Assembly (NCBI RefSeq): GCF_014641075.1
Contig: NZ_BMHP01000001.1
Location: forward strand, 186,001 to 250,000
From: Paenibacillus nasutitermitis
GTDB taxonomy: Bacteria; Bacillota; Bacilli; Paenibacillales; Paenibacillaceae
Reading direction: 5' to 3'
DNA length: 64,000 nt
A program made the position numbers and the translations under genes. A model generated the notes under the pieces. The model had not been told where the DNA came from. It saw only the letters and a program-made list of their open reading frames with translations, and ran no database searches. Shown here one piece after another: positions 52,963 through 63,794 of this stretch. How positions within the stretch are numbered: the first letter of the stretch is position 1; each line of letters starts with the position of its first letter.

Positions 52963-53409
52963 TTAAGTCAATGATTTAACCATCTCGAAGCAGCGCAATT
53001 CCGGAAAGTCGCGGTTCGCGCGGAAACCGAGACGGGTGTATAGCCGCTGAGCGTCGTTATTGCTGTAATCCACGAATAATCGGGCTGTTGTGCATTCTTG
53101 TTTCCGCGCGTAGGCTTCGCCGTAAGCCATCAGCTTGGTCCCCAATTTCTTCCCGCGATGCTGTGGATGAACCGCAAGCATGTCGTAGAGCAGCGTGCCG
53201 CCTTGCGTGTAGAGGTGAACGAAGCCGAGCGGCGTGCTTGTTTTTGTTCGTGAAACCACGAAGGTCGTGCCGCTGCGAAGGCGAATGGGCAGCTCGCGGA
53301 TGGTCTGCGCATCCCGGGGAGAAGTCGAAAAGGACAGAGGCATCAGTTCGGATTTGATTAATCGGATGATCTCGGTATCATCTGTTCTTGCCCGCCTTGG
53401 TCTGATCAA
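52963..53409 (-). CDS. GNAT-family N-acetyltransferase
   Basis: Acetyltransferase of 148 residues. The start appears to be TTG (LIRPRRARTDDTEIIRLIKS). The acetyl-CoA-binding motif A is MLAVHPQHRGKKLGTKLMAYG, followed by ARLFVDYSNNDAQRLYTRLGF. The substrate is not predictable. It faces the ilv T-box region tail to head and is not linked to it. Confidence 0.85.
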   Translation of the reverse strand: MIRPRRARTDDTEIIRLIKSELMPLSFSTSPRDAQTIRELPIRLRSGTTFVVSRTKTSTPLGFVHLYTQGGTLLYDMLAVHPQHRGKKLGTKLMAYGEAYARKQECTTARLFVDYSNNDAQRLYTRLGFRANRDFPELRCFEMVKSLT

Positions 53410-53555
53410 TGATAATCAACCTGCTTTCAGCCGGGCTTTTGTGTCAGTCGGCACCCGGTGCAATAGTTCTATCATCTTATGTGGGGGCATTCCGAAATGC
53501 TCCCCTGATCAAAGGCCTTTTTCGGTTATTTTGCCCTTGCAACCTACAATCGTTC

Positions 53556-53584
53556 TTGACTAACGCGGCCACGAAGCATATAAT
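53556..53584 (+). promoter_or_regulatory. Promoter of the ilv-leu operon
   Basis: TTGACT, a 17-base spacer and a perfect TATAAT place the start of transcription near 53591, about 500 bases before ilvB. The bases between the GNAT gene and this promoter (53410-53555) show nothing else. Confidence 0.85.
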
Positions 53585-53639
53585 AAGTTTTAAGCAACAC
53601 ACAAGGACCAAGGGTTCCCGTATTACTGGCATGATTTAA

Positions 53640-54072
53640 CAGGGCGATTGAGCCATGATGAATGTCAGGTTCTTATCAGTATCAAGAAATCTCCGAACAG
53701 ACCAACTCAATGGTCCGGATATTTTCAAATAATGGATCTGCTATGAAGAGGACGAAGTGTTAAGGGCTCTTTTGCTCAGAGAGCGGACGGATTTGCTGCA
53801 ACCGTCGCCAGAATCCCTTTCCAACGAGCTCACCTCGGAGCTGTTTCCCTGAAAAGATTGCACAACTTGATTTTGTGATAATCGTATTAGGGGAAATCGT
53901 AAGGCACACGTTAAGGTGCCAAGGTATGAACGATTGCGTGCACGCCGTTCTTACCTATTGAGGTTATTTGCTGCGAAGTGAATAACAAACCTGGGTGGTA
54001 CCACGGAAGATATACCTTTCGTCCCTAGACGCTGAATAAGGCGTCAGGGCGCGAAAGGTTTTTTTGTTTTTC
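53640..54072 (+). promoter_or_regulatory. T-box leader (leucine type) with attenuator before ilvB
   Basis: The conserved T-box sequence GGGTGGTACCACGG lies near 53993. The 3' part folds as a terminator (ACCTTTCG...CCCT...GACGC/GCGTC...AGGG...CGAAAGGT) with a T-run at 54062-54072. The T-box must pair with it to form the antiterminator when uncharged tRNA binds. In the presumed specifier loop the codon CTC (53829-53831), followed by A, suggests tRNA-Leu, as in the ilv-leu leader of B. subtilis. The specifier was read by eye. Confidence 0.85.
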
Positions 54073-54091
54073 AAGAGAGGAGGACGACTTA

Positions 54092-55837
54092 ATGGTCGCT
54101 CAAAGTGCAACGCTAAGGTCAAAAGAAGAATTGATGGAAAGAATGAGTAAACCAGATGTTATTACCGGTTCGGAAATGCTGCTTCGCAGCTTGGTGCTTG
54201 AAGGTGTCGATTGCGTCTTCGGTTATCCCGGAGGAGCTGTGTTGTTCATCTATGATGCTATGCATGGATTCTCGGATTTCCACCATCTGCTGACCCGCCA
54301 CGAACAAGGCGCCATTCATGCGGCAGACGGCTATGCGCGTGCTAGCGGGAAGGTCGGCGTATGTATCGCAACGTCGGGACCGGGAGCTACGAATTTAGTA
54401 ACGGGAATCGCAACCGCGTATATGGATTCGGTGCCGCTTGTCGTCATAACGGGCAATGTTGCGACGAACTTTATCGGAACAGATGCTTTTCAGGAAGCGG
54501 ATATTACCGGCATTACGATGCCGATTACCAAACATAGCTATCTGGTGCGCGATGTTGATGATCTGCCACGCATCATTCATGAAGCTTTTCATATTGCCAA
54601 TACAGGCCGCAAAGGGCCGGTACTGATCGATATTCCGAAGGATGTTTCGTCGCATAAGGCATTATTCAAGCCTGTGAACGAAGTCAGCATCCGCGGGTAC
54701 AATCCGACCGTATCCGCGAAGAAGCCGCAAATTGACAAAATGATCAAAGCGATTGAGGAAGCGGAGCGTCCGGTCATTCTTGCGGGCGGCGGAGTTGTAT
54801 ACTCCGGCGGGCATGAGGAGCTGTTCGAATTCGCCACGAAAGCGGGCATTCCGATTACAACGACGCTGCTTGGTCTGGGCGCATTCCCGAGCGGCAACGA
54901 CTTATGGATGGGCATGCCGGGTATGCATGGCACGTATACGGCCAACAAAGCGATCCAGTCAGCGGATCTGCTGATTAATATTGGCGCACGTTTCGATGAC
55001 CGGGTAACGATGAAGCTGAACGGTTTTGCTCCAAAAGCCAAAATCGTACACATTGATATCGATCCGGCGGAGATCGGCAAGAATGTTCCGACTGATATTC
55101 CGATTGTCGGCGATATCAAGACTGTTCTCCAGCAGGCGAACAAGGATGTGAAATATGCAGCGAAAGCGGATGCCTGGCGTGCGCATATCCTGCAGTCCAA
55201 GCAAGATTATCCTTTGAGCTATGTGGATTCCGACGTAGAGTTGAAGCCGCAATGGGTTATCGAGATGATCCATGAGACGACCAAAGGTGAAGCGATTGTA
55301 ACGACGGACGTTGGGCAGCATCAGATGTGGGCGGCGCAATATTACCGTTTCAACCAGCCGCGTTCATGGATCACATCGGGCGGTCTGGGGACCATGGGCT
55401 TTGGGTTCCCGTCCTCGATCGGTGCACAGATGGCCCATCCCGACCGGCTTGTCGTTTCCATTAACGGTGATGGGGGCATGCAAATGTGCGCCCAGGAGTT
55501 GGCGGTATGTTCCATCAACAACATCCCGGTTAAGGTTGCGATTATTAACAACCAGGTGCTGGGAATGGTTCGCCAATGGCAGGAGCTTATCTATGAGAAC
55601 CGCACCAGCCACATCGATCTGGCAGGCAGCCCGGACTTCGTCAAGCTCTCGGAGGCATACGGGGTCAAAGCATTCCGGGCGACGAACAAGGAAGAAGCAC
55701 GCGATGCCTGGATCGCAGCGATGGATCATCCTGGACCGGCCGTAGTCGAATTTGTCGTCCGCAAAGGCGAGAACGTTTATCCGATGGTTACGCAAGGATC
55801 AACGATCGATGATATGCTAATGGGGGATTCACAATGA
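54092..55837 (+). CDS. ilvB: Acetolactate synthase, large (catalytic) subunit
   Basis: Thiamin-diphosphate and FAD enzyme of 581 residues, the first step of valine, leucine and isoleucine synthesis. It shows [14 protein letters not shown], the catalytic Glu71 in [35 protein letters not shown], and the ThDP motif [15 protein letters not shown]...IINN. The ATG follows AGAGGAGGACG and the T-box leader. Its stop overlaps the ilvN start by four bases. Confidence 0.96.
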   Translation: MVAQSATLRSKEELMERMSKPDVITGSEMLLRSLVLEGVDCVFGYPGGAVLFIYDAMHGFSDFHHLLTRHEQGAIHAADGYARASGKVGVCIATSGPGATNLVTGIATAYMDSVPLVVITGNVATNFIGTDAFQEADITGITMPITKHSYLVRDVDDLPRIIHEAFHIANTGRKGPVLIDIPKDVSSHKALFKPVNEVSIRGYNPTVSAKKPQIDKMIKAIEEAERPVILAGGGVVYSGGHEELFEFATKAGIPITTTLLGLGAFPSGNDLWMGMPGMHGTYTANKAIQSADLLINIGARFDDRVTMKLNGFAPKAKIVHIDIDPAEIGKNVPTDIPIVGDIKTVLQQANKDVKYAAKADAWRAHILQSKQDYPLSYVDSDVELKPQWVIEMIHETTKGEAIVTTDVGQHQMWAAQYYRFNQPRSWITSGGLGTMGFGFPSSIGAQMAHPDRLVVSINGDGGMQMCAQELAVCSINNIPVKVAIINNQVLGMVRQWQELIYENRTSHIDLAGSPDFVKLSEAYGVKAFRATNKEEARDAWIAAMDHPGPAVVEFVVRKGENVYPMVTQGSTIDDMLMGDSQ

Positions 55838-56319
55838 AGAAACATACGATTGCCGTTCTCGTAAACGACCAGCCCGGCGTTCTGCAGCGGGTATCCGGCC
55901 TGTTCGGACGCCGCGGGTTCAATATTGAAAGCATTACAGTAGGGACAAGCGAAGAGCCTGGCTTGTCCCGGATGGTTATCGTCACGACAGGCGATGATCA
56001 TACGCTGGAGCAAGTCACCAAGCAATTGTATAAGCTTATTGATGTTATTAAAGTTATTGATCTGAGCGCCAATCCAATGGTTGGCCGCGAGCTTGCGCTC
56101 ATCAAGGTGAATGCCGAGCCGTCGTCGCGTCCGGAAATTCTTGGCGTGGTCGATACATTCCGCGCGGCTGTTGTGGATATTGGCACCAGCACGCTTGTTG
56201 TACAGGTTGTCGGGGATACCGACAAAATCGATGCCATGGTCGAGCTCCTGAAGCCTTACGGCATCCGCGAGCTGTCACGTACCGGCGTAACCGCGATGAT
56301 TCGCGGGAATGCGAGATAA
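55834..56319 (+). CDS. ilvN: Acetolactate synthase, small (regulatory) subunit
   Basis: Valine-sensing ACT-domain subunit, 161 residues. ACT region: TIAVLVNDQPGVLQRVSGLF, GRRGFNIESITVG, with the feedback-site Gly and Asn residues intact. The C-terminal domain ends with GIRELSRTGVTAM. It overlaps ilvB (ATGA). Equivalent to ilvH of Bacillus. Confidence 0.95.
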   Translation: MKKHTIAVLVNDQPGVLQRVSGLFGRRGFNIESITVGTSEEPGLSRMVIVTTGDDHTLEQVTKQLYKLIDVIKVIDLSANPMVGRELALIKVNAEPSSRPEILGVVDTFRAAVVDIGTSTLVVQVVGDTDKIDAMVELLKPYGIRELSRTGVTAMIRGNAR

Positions 56320-56346
56320 AAGAAACAACCGCCCGTTTTGGGCGGG

Positions 56347-56401
56347 AGTTAAAGCGGGGGAGCTCGGAAACAGTTTGTACTTCCGACCGTCCCTCCTTTA
56401 A
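56347..56401 (+). promoter_or_regulatory. Nested hairpin between ilvN and ilvC
   Basis: GTTAAAG/CTTTAAC, GGG/CCC and TCGGAA/TTCCGA pair in nested order over 55 bases. A small CGCCCGTTTTGGGCGG hairpin lies just before it. No T-run follows, so RNA stability or processing is more likely than termination. Confidence 0.6.
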
Positions 56402-57436
<1,035 letters not shown>

Positions 57437-57450
57437 ATCTTAGATACAAA

Positions 57451-57501
57451 AGAGAAGAAGCCCGCATTGACTAGCCTATCGGGCGGCGGGCTTGTTTCTC
57501 T
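57451..57501 (+). terminator. Hairpin between ilvC and leuA
   Basis: Long arms AGAGAAGAAGCCCGC and GCGGGCTTGTTTCTCT. There is no long T-run, so it could be a partial terminator or an mRNA 3'-end stabiliser within the operon. Confidence 0.6.
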
Positions 57502-57617
57502 TCTCAATAGGGCTAACCTGTCATCCCGGATTCCAGGGACGTTTCCCTCTTCGCCTGCCTGGCGGATGAGGGAGCGTTCCGCCATCCGGGATCATTCCGT
57601 TCATGGAGGTGTACGAC

Positions 57618-59162
57618 TTGCGTAAAATTTATGTATTTGACACAACGCTTCGTGATGGGGAGCAATCTCCCGGCGTAAACCTGAACACGAAAGAAAAAGT
57701 CGAAATCGGCCTGCAGCTGGAGAAGCTGGGTGTCGACCGGATTGAAGCCGGATTTCCGGCAGCTTCCCCAGGCGATCTGGAAGCTGTGAACGCGGTAGCC
57801 CGCGCCGTGAAGAACGCGACTATCATCGGTCTTGCCCGTTCGCGGGAGCAGGATATCGATGCGGTAAAAGAAGCACTCAAAGGCGCGCAGGATCCTTGCG
57901 TCCACTTGTTTCTGGCTACATCGCCGATCCACCGCAAGCACAAGCTGCGGATGGAGAAGGAGCAGGTGCTGGAAACCGCGGAGAAAGCGATCCGTTATGC
58001 GAAGCAATACTTTGACAAAGTAGAGTTCTCCCCGGAGGATGCCGGACGCACCGAGCTTGACTTCCTATGCGAAGTAACGGCGATGGCTATTCGTGCCGGT
58101 GCTACGGTAGTCAATATTCCGGATACGGTGGGCTACATGAACCCGTCCGAGTTCGGCCATATCTTCAAAACGCTTAAGTCCGAGGTTCCAGGGATTGAGA
58201 AGATTCAGCTAAGCGCACATTGCCATGATGATCTGGGCATGGCAACGGCTAACGCGCTGGCGGCGATCCTCAACGGTGCTGATCAAATCGAAGGCACGAT
58301 TAACGGCATTGGCGAGCGTGCAGGCAATACCGCCATCGAGGAAGTTGCAATGGCGCTTGCTACACGTGCCGATTTCTTCCAGGCGAACACATCGCTCACA
58401 TTGAGTGAAATTGCCAAGACCAGCCGTTTGGTCAGCAAGCTGACCGGCATGGTGGTACCGGGCAACAAAGCGATTGTCGGCGCGAATGCATTCGCTCATG
58501 AGTCCGGCATTCATCAAGACGGCATGCTGAAGGAGAAAACGACCTACGAGATTATTTCACCCGATATCATCGGGCTGAAGGAATCCAAGCTCGTATTGGG
58601 CAAACACTCCGGACGGCATGCATTCCGCGAGAAGCTGATCGATCTGGGTTATGAGCTCAGCGACGAATCCGTGAACCAGGCATTCGCCAAGTTCAAGGAT
58701 CTGGCGGACAAGAAGAAGGATGTAAGCGATGAGGATATTCGCGCGCTTCTGGAAGAGAAGCTCATCGATACACCGGAAATTTATACGCTGGAAACGATTG
58801 AAGTCAGCTATGGCAACAAATCGGTGCCTAGTGCGACCGTCCGTATCAGCATCGAAGAGCATGGCGTGCGGGAGCAGAAGGCCGAAGGCAACGGTTCCGT
58901 TGATGCGATATATAATGCGATCGATGCGGTAACGGGAGAGACCGCCACGCTGGAGGATTACTCCATCAAGTCCGTCACGCATGGCAAGGATGCGCTCGGC
59001 GAGGTTCATGTCGTGCTCGCTCAGGATGGCGTATCGGCGCAGGGACGCGGTCTCAGCACCGATATTCTGGAAGCCAGCGCCCGCGCATATATCGATGCGC
59101 TCAACCGGCTGATCGAGAAACGCAAAACACCTGGCCGTCGTGACAAGATGAGCCTGATTTAG
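57618..59162 (+). CDS. leuA: 2-isopropylmalate synthase
   Basis: First committed enzyme of leucine synthesis, 514 residues. Catalytic regions are [16 protein letters not shown] and [16 protein letters not shown] with the metal His pair, [14 protein letters not shown], and [11 protein letters not shown]. The C-terminal LeuA_dimer regulatory domain carries leucine feedback control. TTG at 57618 is preferred: GGAGGTG lies eight bases before it. The ATG at 57603 overlaps that ribosome binding site and would add five residues. Confidence 0.94.
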   Translation: MRKIYVFDTTLRDGEQSPGVNLNTKEKVEIGLQLEKLGVDRIEAGFPAASPGDLEAVNAVARAVKNATIIGLARSREQDIDAVKEALKGAQDPCVHLFLATSPIHRKHKLRMEKEQVLETAEKAIRYAKQYFDKVEFSPEDAGRTELDFLCEVTAMAIRAGATVVNIPDTVGYMNPSEFGHIFKTLKSEVPGIEKIQLSAHCHDDLGMATANALAAILNGADQIEGTINGIGERAGNTAIEEVAMALATRADFFQANTSLTLSEIAKTSRLVSKLTGMVVPGNKAIVGANAFAHESGIHQDGMLKEKTTYEIISPDIIGLKESKLVLGKHSGRHAFREKLIDLGYELSDESVNQAFAKFKDLADKKKDVSDEDIRALLEEKLIDTPEIYTLETIEVSYGNKSVPSATVRISIEEHGVREQKAEGNGSVDAIYNAIDAVTGETATLEDYSIKSVTHGKDALGEVHVVLAQDGVSAQGRGLSTDILEASARAYIDALNRLIEKRKTPGRRDKMSLI

Positions 59163-59169
59163 ATGCCTT

Positions 59170-59204
59170 GCGCCAGCTTTCCACTTGGAAGGCGCCTGTT
59201 TTAA
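59170..59204 (+). terminator. Terminator-like hairpin after leuA
   Basis: GCGCC...TTCC/GGAA...GGCGC stem with CTGTTTTA tail. It separates leuA from the two-component genes. Confidence 0.65.
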
Positions 59205-59330
59205 ACTTTGCACGCATCCATTTGCTCTCATCCGGGCATAAGGATGCTTTTTTTTGCATCCACTAGCCATTAATCATGGTTTCCCTCTGCCAACAATATG
59301 AAATCGTCGATGTTGCGCTATTTACTCACC

Positions 59331-59355
59331 TGGGTCTATGAACCCATGCTATAAT
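59331..59355 (+). promoter_or_regulatory. Promoter with palindrome before the two-component system
   Basis: TATAAT at 59350-59355 is a perfect -10, but no -35 box is at the right spacing. Instead the palindrome TGGGTCTATGAACCCA (59331-59346) occupies that place, as expected for an activator- or repressor-controlled promoter. Confidence 0.55.
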
Positions 59356-59392
59356 GGGAGTACATATAGGATCAGGGAGGATTTTTACACGG

Positions 59393-60751
59393 ATGTTATT
59401 TGTCTGGATAGCGCTTTGGACCGCATCTGCTTTGCTGCTGGCTACCAACCGCAAGAGCGCGGCGGTACGCTGGCTCAGCCTGGTTGCTTTCTGCGGCGGA
59501 ACAGGGGCATTGGCGTCCGTTATTGAAGGGTGGATACTCGCCTGGCTTGACTCTGGGCTGATCAACACCGGTCATGAACGATGGCTGCGGATTGTCCAGC
59601 GCGGATGTTCATGGACAAGTTACTACGGATTGCCATATGCATTTATTTGTTTTGCTTCCTCCTATCATGCGGGCGCACTGCCGTTCTTTTATGCAAGGAA
59701 GCTTCCTGCGTTGGCATTGTTGTTTCCGTTAGGCATGCTGGCTGTTCCGGTTACGCCGGATACTCCTGTCCATTTTGGACTGCTGGCGATATGGGCAATT
59801 CCATATATAGTCGTAGGGGCTGTGCTGCTCCTGCTTAAGCAAGACCGCCACCCGGCAGACCGGAGGGCGCATGCGGTCATGATGGCGGCCGTGCTTCCTG
59901 CTGTCCTGATTGCCTTGTTTATGAATTATCTTATGCCACTATTCGGCCTTTACGGCATGTGGCGTTATAATGTGTGGCCGATCGCGTTTGCTTTCGTTGT
60001 ATTTATTGTGGCGCTCTTTAATTTTGGGTTTCTTGGCGTTCAGCTGCTCATTGAAAGGCGGCGGCTGGATTTCTCGCTGCGCGCGATCACCAGCGGGACG
60101 GCCATGCTTAATCATGCCATCAAGAATGATATTGGCAAAATTAAACTGTTCAGCGACAAAATCGAGCGTTCGGCTGAAACCGGTCAGGAGCTGCGTGAGG
60201 ATATCCGGGTCATCGGCACGGCAGCCATTCATATCGAGGATATGATCAGGAGCGTGCACGAGCGTACGCAGGAGCTGAGGCTGCAGCCGCAGCGTTCCGG
60301 TTTGTCAACGCTTGTGCGCGACCAGCTGACAGCGCTTCTTCCGCGTCTTGAAGGCCGGATTGTGCTTCATGCGCATTACGACGAAAGTGCGGAGGCTCTG
60401 ATCGATCCCGTCCAGACAGCCGAAGCGATCAACAATGTGCTGTCCAATGCCGTTGAAGCCATGCCAGGCGGCGGGGAGCTGAAGGTCAGGGTGATTGGCG
60501 GAAGGCGCGGCAGCACCATTGAAGTTCGGGACAGCGGTACCGGCATCGAGAAACAGCATTTGCGCAAAGTGACAGAACCATTCTTCACAACAAAAAGCGG
60601 CAAAGCTATGAATTTCGGTCTTGGTCTGGCATATTGCATGCAGCTGATGCATCGCCAGGGCGGGGAGCTGAAGGTACAGAGCGAGCCCGGCAGGGGAACG
60701 GTGGTCTCCTTCCATTTTCCAGCGATAAAAAAGGCCAAAGGAGCAGGATGA
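59393..60751 (+). CDS. Membrane sensor histidine kinase with unusual H-box
   Basis: Kinase of 452 residues. Start ATG at 59393, with AGGGAGG 12 bases upstream. About seven hydrophobic segments cover residues 1-215, a multi-pass sensor without an extracellular domain of size. The dimerisation helix has His241 in LNHAIKNDIGKIKLF, differing from the common SHELRTP type. The ATPase domain has NNVLSNAVEAMPGG (N box), VRDSGTGIEKQHL (G1) and FGLGLAYCMQLM (G2). A LuxR-type regulator overlaps its end by four bases. The signal is unknown. Placement inside the leu gene run is unusual. Confidence 0.88.
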   Translation: MLFVWIALWTASALLLATNRKSAAVRWLSLVAFCGGTGALASVIEGWILAWLDSGLINTGHERWLRIVQRGCSWTSYYGLPYAFICFASSYHAGALPFFYARKLPALALLFPLGMLAVPVTPDTPVHFGLLAIWAIPYIVVGAVLLLLKQDRHPADRRAHAVMMAAVLPAVLIALFMNYLMPLFGLYGMWRYNVWPIAFAFVVFIVALFNFGFLGVQLLIERRRLDFSLRAITSGTAMLNHAIKNDIGKIKLFSDKIERSAETGQELREDIRVIGTAAIHIEDMIRSVHERTQELRLQPQRSGLSTLVRDQLTALLPRLEGRIVLHAHYDESAEALIDPVQTAEAINNVLSNAVEAMPGGGELKVRVIGGRRGSTIEVRDSGTGIEKQHLRKVTEPFFTTKSGKAMNFGLGLAYCMQLMHRQGGELKVQSEPGRGTVVSFHFPAIKKAKGAG

Positions 60752-61416
60752 TGACAGTAGAAAATGTGAACATCAGGGTCATGATTGTTGAGGACGATCC
60801 GGACTGGCGCAGAGGGCTGGCTGCCTACATCAACAGCCAGCCTGACATGGTTGTGGTAGCGGAGGCCGATACGGCGGAGAGAGCTCTGCAGCGGGCCGAG
60901 GAAGCGCAGCCGGATGTCATTCTGCTGGATATTATGCTGGCGGACAGTCCGGAGGGGCTCCGGCTTGCCGGAGAGCTGCCGTTGTCCTCGGACGCACGCA
61001 TCATGATGCTGACTTCCATGGATGATAAAGCATTCGTTGTGGAAGCCTTCCGGGCGGGGGCAGTCAATTATTTGGTCAAATCCGAATTCTCGGTCATTCC
61101 AGATGCCGTCCGCAAAGCAGCAGCCGACCATTCCGCGATCGACGCCTCGGCGGCCAGACAGATGCTGGAGGAGTTCAGGCGGTTGAAGCACCTGGAGCGG
61201 GAATATGAAGTGGATAAATTCAAACGGCAGGTTACCCCGTCAGAGCTGCAGATGCTGTCCATGATTCATGAAGGGTACAGCCAATCCGAGATTGCCGAGA
61301 AGGAATTTCTTTCGCTCCGTACGGTCAAGAATCATGTCAGCAACATTTTGCGCAAGCTGGGCGGGAAAAGCAGCAAGGACGCTGCCAAGAAAGCCAAGGA
61401 TATGGGCTTGTTCTAG
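60748..61416 (+). CDS. NarL/FixJ-type response regulator
   Basis: DNA-binding regulator of 222 residues, partner of the overlapping kinase. The receiver domain has the acidic pair (VMIVEDDPDWRR), the phospho-acceptor Asp61 (VILLDIMLAD) and the conserved Lys (NYLVKSEF). The C-terminal LuxR helix-turn-helix is VTPSELQMLSMIHEGYSQSE...LRTVKNHVSNILRKLGGKS. Two ATG codons in tandem, 60748 and 60751, are usable behind AAAGGAGCAGG. The targets cannot be read; the neighbouring leuB is a candidate only by position. Confidence 0.9.
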   Translation: MMTVENVNIRVMIVEDDPDWRRGLAAYINSQPDMVVVAEADTAERALQRAEEAQPDVILLDIMLADSPEGLRLAGELPLSSDARIMMLTSMDDKAFVVEAFRAGAVNYLVKSEFSVIPDAVRKAAADHSAIDASAARQMLEEFRRLKHLEREYEVDKFKRQVTPSELQMLSMIHEGYSQSEIAEKEFLSLRTVKNHVSNILRKLGGKSSKDAAKKAKDMGLF

Positions 61417-61781
61417 GCGTGCAAAAACCCTGATTTGGTTTCATCCAGCCGATTTTGATCGCTGATCATAAAGCGGCGCAAACGAAAAATATTCAGGACG
61501 AAGGGGCTGCTAGCGGATATATCCTTGCTGAAGCGGGAAAGCCGCAAGAGTGGGAAATGTGGACATGGCGCATAAACCGGAAAGCCCCGGGTCACCAGGT
61601 ACTTCGCTTATGCATCTTGCCTATAGAAGTCATAGCTTTAATATCTTTGTCTTATGCGCCGAAATATGGTACAACTGAACATAGACTGAGAATCATAATC
61701 AAAAGGGTTGCAGGACTGGCGGCGAACGAATCTATGCCAGCAGAGCAGGAAGCAAGCCCCAAATCAAAGGAGAATTCCATT
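61417..61781. promoter_or_regulatory. Gap before leuB with a promoter
   Basis: TTGTCT, 17 bases, TACAAC at 61647-61675 is a fair sigma-A promoter and may give leuB its own transcription start. No terminator is visible after the response regulator and no gene lies in this 365-base stretch. Confidence 0.55.
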
Positions 61782-62861
61782 ATGGCAGACGTTAAAAAAA
61801 TCGCGGTCATCGCGGGCGACGGCATTGGACCGGAAGTTGTAGCCGAAGCGCTAAAAGTATTGAAAAAAACCGAAGAGCTGTTCGGTTATAAGTTTGAAAC
61901 CGAGCACGGACTTTTTGGTGGCATCGCGATCGATGAGAAGGGTACGCCGCTTCCCCAGGAAACGCTCGACATTTGCAAACGGGCAGATGCCGTGCTGCTT
62001 GGCGCTGTCGGGGGGCCGAAATGGGACAATAATTCCAAGGAGCTTCGTCCGGAAACCGGCCTGCTTGGCATTCGCAAAGCGCTTGGCTTGTTCTCGAATA
62101 TTCGTCCTGCGAATGTTTTTGATTGTTTGAAAGAAGCTTCAACGCTCAAGCCTGAAGTGCTCGAAGGTACGGATCTGATCGTTGTGCGCGAGCTGACCGG
62201 AGGCATTTATTTTGGCGAGAAGTTCCGCCGCGAAGGCGCTGGAGGCGAGGAAGCCGTAGATACCTGCGTCTACAACGTGACCGAGATTGAGCGGATTGTC
62301 CGTCAGGCGTTCGAAATTGCCCGTACGCGCCGCAAGAAGCTGGCATCTGTAGACAAAGCAAATGTGCTGGAAACTTCCCGTCTGTGGCGTGAGGTCGTGA
62401 ACCGGATTGCACCTGATTATCCGGACGTGGAGCTGGAGCATGTTCTAGTTGACAACTGTGCGATGCAGCTTCTTCGCCGCCCGTCGAGCTTTGACGTTAT
62501 TGTGACGGAAAACATGTTCGGCGATATTTTGAGCGATGAAGCGGCGATGCTGACGGGATCGATCGGAATGCTGCAATCCGCCTCCCTGGGCGAAGGAAGC
62601 TTTGGCCTTTATGAGCCGGTGCACGGTTCGGCGCCTGATATTGCCGGACAAGGCATTTCCAACCCGATTGCAACTATTTTATCCGTTGCCCTGATGTTCA
62701 GGCTCACGTTCGATTACAAGGAAGCGGCGCAATCGATTGAAGATGCCGTAGAGTCCGTGCTGAACGCCGGACACCGCACAGGAGACATCGCAGTGGACAA
62801 GAGCAAGGCTATTGGAACAGTTGCGATGGGCGATTTGATCATTGCTGCGATGAAGAAGTAG
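61782..62861 (+). CDS. leuB: 3-isopropylmalate dehydrogenase
   Basis: NAD-dependent oxidative decarboxylase of 359 residues. ATG 61782 behind AAAGGAG gives the normal N-terminus [20 protein letters not shown]. Active-site marks are [57 protein letters not shown] and [14 protein letters not shown]. leuC, leuD and ilvD are not in the window, and leuB is separated from leuA by a kinase-regulator pair. A PerR-like box follows right after its stop codon. Confidence 0.95.
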   Translation: MADVKKIAVIAGDGIGPEVVAEALKVLKKTEELFGYKFETEHGLFGGIAIDEKGTPLPQETLDICKRADAVLLGAVGGPKWDNNSKELRPETGLLGIRKALGLFSNIRPANVFDCLKEASTLKPEVLEGTDLIVVRELTGGIYFGEKFRREGAGGEEAVDTCVYNVTEIERIVRQAFEIARTRRKKLASVDKANVLETSRLWREVVNRIAPDYPDVELEHVLVDNCAMQLLRRPSSFDVIVTENMFGDILSDEAAMLTGSIGMLQSASLGEGSFGLYEPVHGSAPDIAGQGISNPIATILSVALMFRLTFDYKEAAQSIEDAVESVLNAGHRTGDIAVDKSKAIGTVAMGDLIIAAMKK

Positions 62862-62862
62862 T

Positions 62863-62877
62863 TTATAATAATTATTA
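62863..62877. promoter_or_regulatory. PerR-type (Per) box
   Basis: TTATAATAATTATTA matches 14 of 15 positions of the Bacillus PerR consensus TTATAATNATTATAA. It lies two bases after leuB and 20 bases before the -35 element of the peroxiredoxin promoter. Fur and Zur boxes are related, so the metal-regulator class is inferred from the target gene. Confidence 0.65.
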
Positions 62878-62896
62878 AAAAGAAATCATTTCATTC

Positions 62897-62925
62897 TTGA
62901 CTTTGTTACAAAGTGATGTTAGGAT
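62897..62925 (+). promoter_or_regulatory. Promoter of the peroxiredoxin gene
   Basis: TTGACT, 17 bases, TAGGAT. It is followed by an unusually long untranslated leader of about 250 bases (to 63185), which has several GC-rich inverted segments but no class I recognise. Confidence 0.65.
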
Positions 62926-63185
62926 TTTAAACAGAGCAACATGCTAGGAGCGCTTGTCCAAGGCCGGTAAAGGTTATCCGCTTCAAACGGCCCCGTACCG
63001 GAAGGAAAGCGTTAATCAATTCGAAGCGAAAGCTTTTCGACCCCTTTTTCCGACAGAGTGACGAGGATCGTTGAGCGGTTCGCAAACAACAACATTGCGT
63101 AAGTTTTCCGGCAGCAAATTATTCGCGACTATAGCGATGATTGTTTAAGGAAGCTTGCCGCAAAAAACTTAGGAGGTATTCGCAA

Positions 63186-63734
63186 ATGGCAGAACGTTTG
63201 GTAGGTCGTCCGGCTCCTGATTTCACTTTGGAAACGGTGAGCGGCAATGGACAGGATTTCGGCAATGCTTCACTTGCAGACTACAAAGGCAAGTGGCTGG
63301 TACTTTTCTTCTATCCTTTGGATTTCACTTTCGTGTGCCCGACGGAAATTACGGCTCTTAGTGACGCTGCAAGCCAGTTCAGCGAACTGAAAACCGAAAT
63401 TCTTGGTGTCAGCGTAGACAGCAAACACAGCCACCGTGCTTGGATCAATACACCGGTTAATGATAATGGCCTGGGCAAACTGAATTTCCCTCTTGGCGCT
63501 GATATTACCAAGAGCGTTGCCCGTGACTATGGCGTTCTGATCGAAGAAGAAGGAATCGCACTGCGTGGTTTGTTCATCATCGATCCGGATGGCGAAATCA
63601 AATATCAAGTCGTTAACCATAACGATGTTGGACGCAGCGTTGAAGAAACAATCCGTGTGCTGCAGGCGCTCCAATCCGGCGGTTTGTGCCCGATCAACTG
63701 GAAACCAGGCGACAAGCATCTGGTAGCGAAATAA
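63186..63734 (+). CDS. 2-Cys peroxiredoxin (AhpC/Prx1 type)
   Basis: Thiol peroxidase of 182 residues that reduces hydrogen peroxide and organic peroxides. Peroxidatic Cys51 lies in DFTFVCPTEITALSD and the resolving Cys168 in GGLCPINWKPG, a typical 2-Cys pair. ATG follows AGGAGGT. AhpF is not adjacent, so thioredoxin or a distant AhpF may be the reductant. A PerR-like box and a promoter are found upstream and a terminator downstream, so this is a monocistronic oxidative-stress gene. Confidence 0.93.
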   Translation: MAERLVGRPAPDFTLETVSGNGQDFGNASLADYKGKWLVLFFYPLDFTFVCPTEITALSDAASQFSELKTEILGVSVDSKHSHRAWINTPVNDNGLGKLNFPLGADITKSVARDYGVLIEEEGIALRGLFIIDPDGEIKYQVVNHNDVGRSVEETIRVLQALQSGGLCPINWKPGDKHLVAK

Positions 63735-63757
63735 GTATCTTCCTGTTTCAACATGAC

Positions 63758-63794
63758 AAAACCCGGCAGCCTTCCTTAGGCTCCCGGGTTTTTC
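63758..63794 (+). terminator. Terminator of the peroxiredoxin gene
   Basis: AAAACCCGG-AGCCT/AGGCT-CCGGGTTTTT. From here to the end of the window the sequence is AT-rich and shows no gene. Confidence 0.88.

Noticed and set aside
61455-61781. 109-codon N-terminal extension of leuB
   Set aside because: The conserved LeuB N-terminus begins at ATG 61782 behind AAAGGAG; the extension is low-complexity non-homologous sequence and overlaps a promoter.
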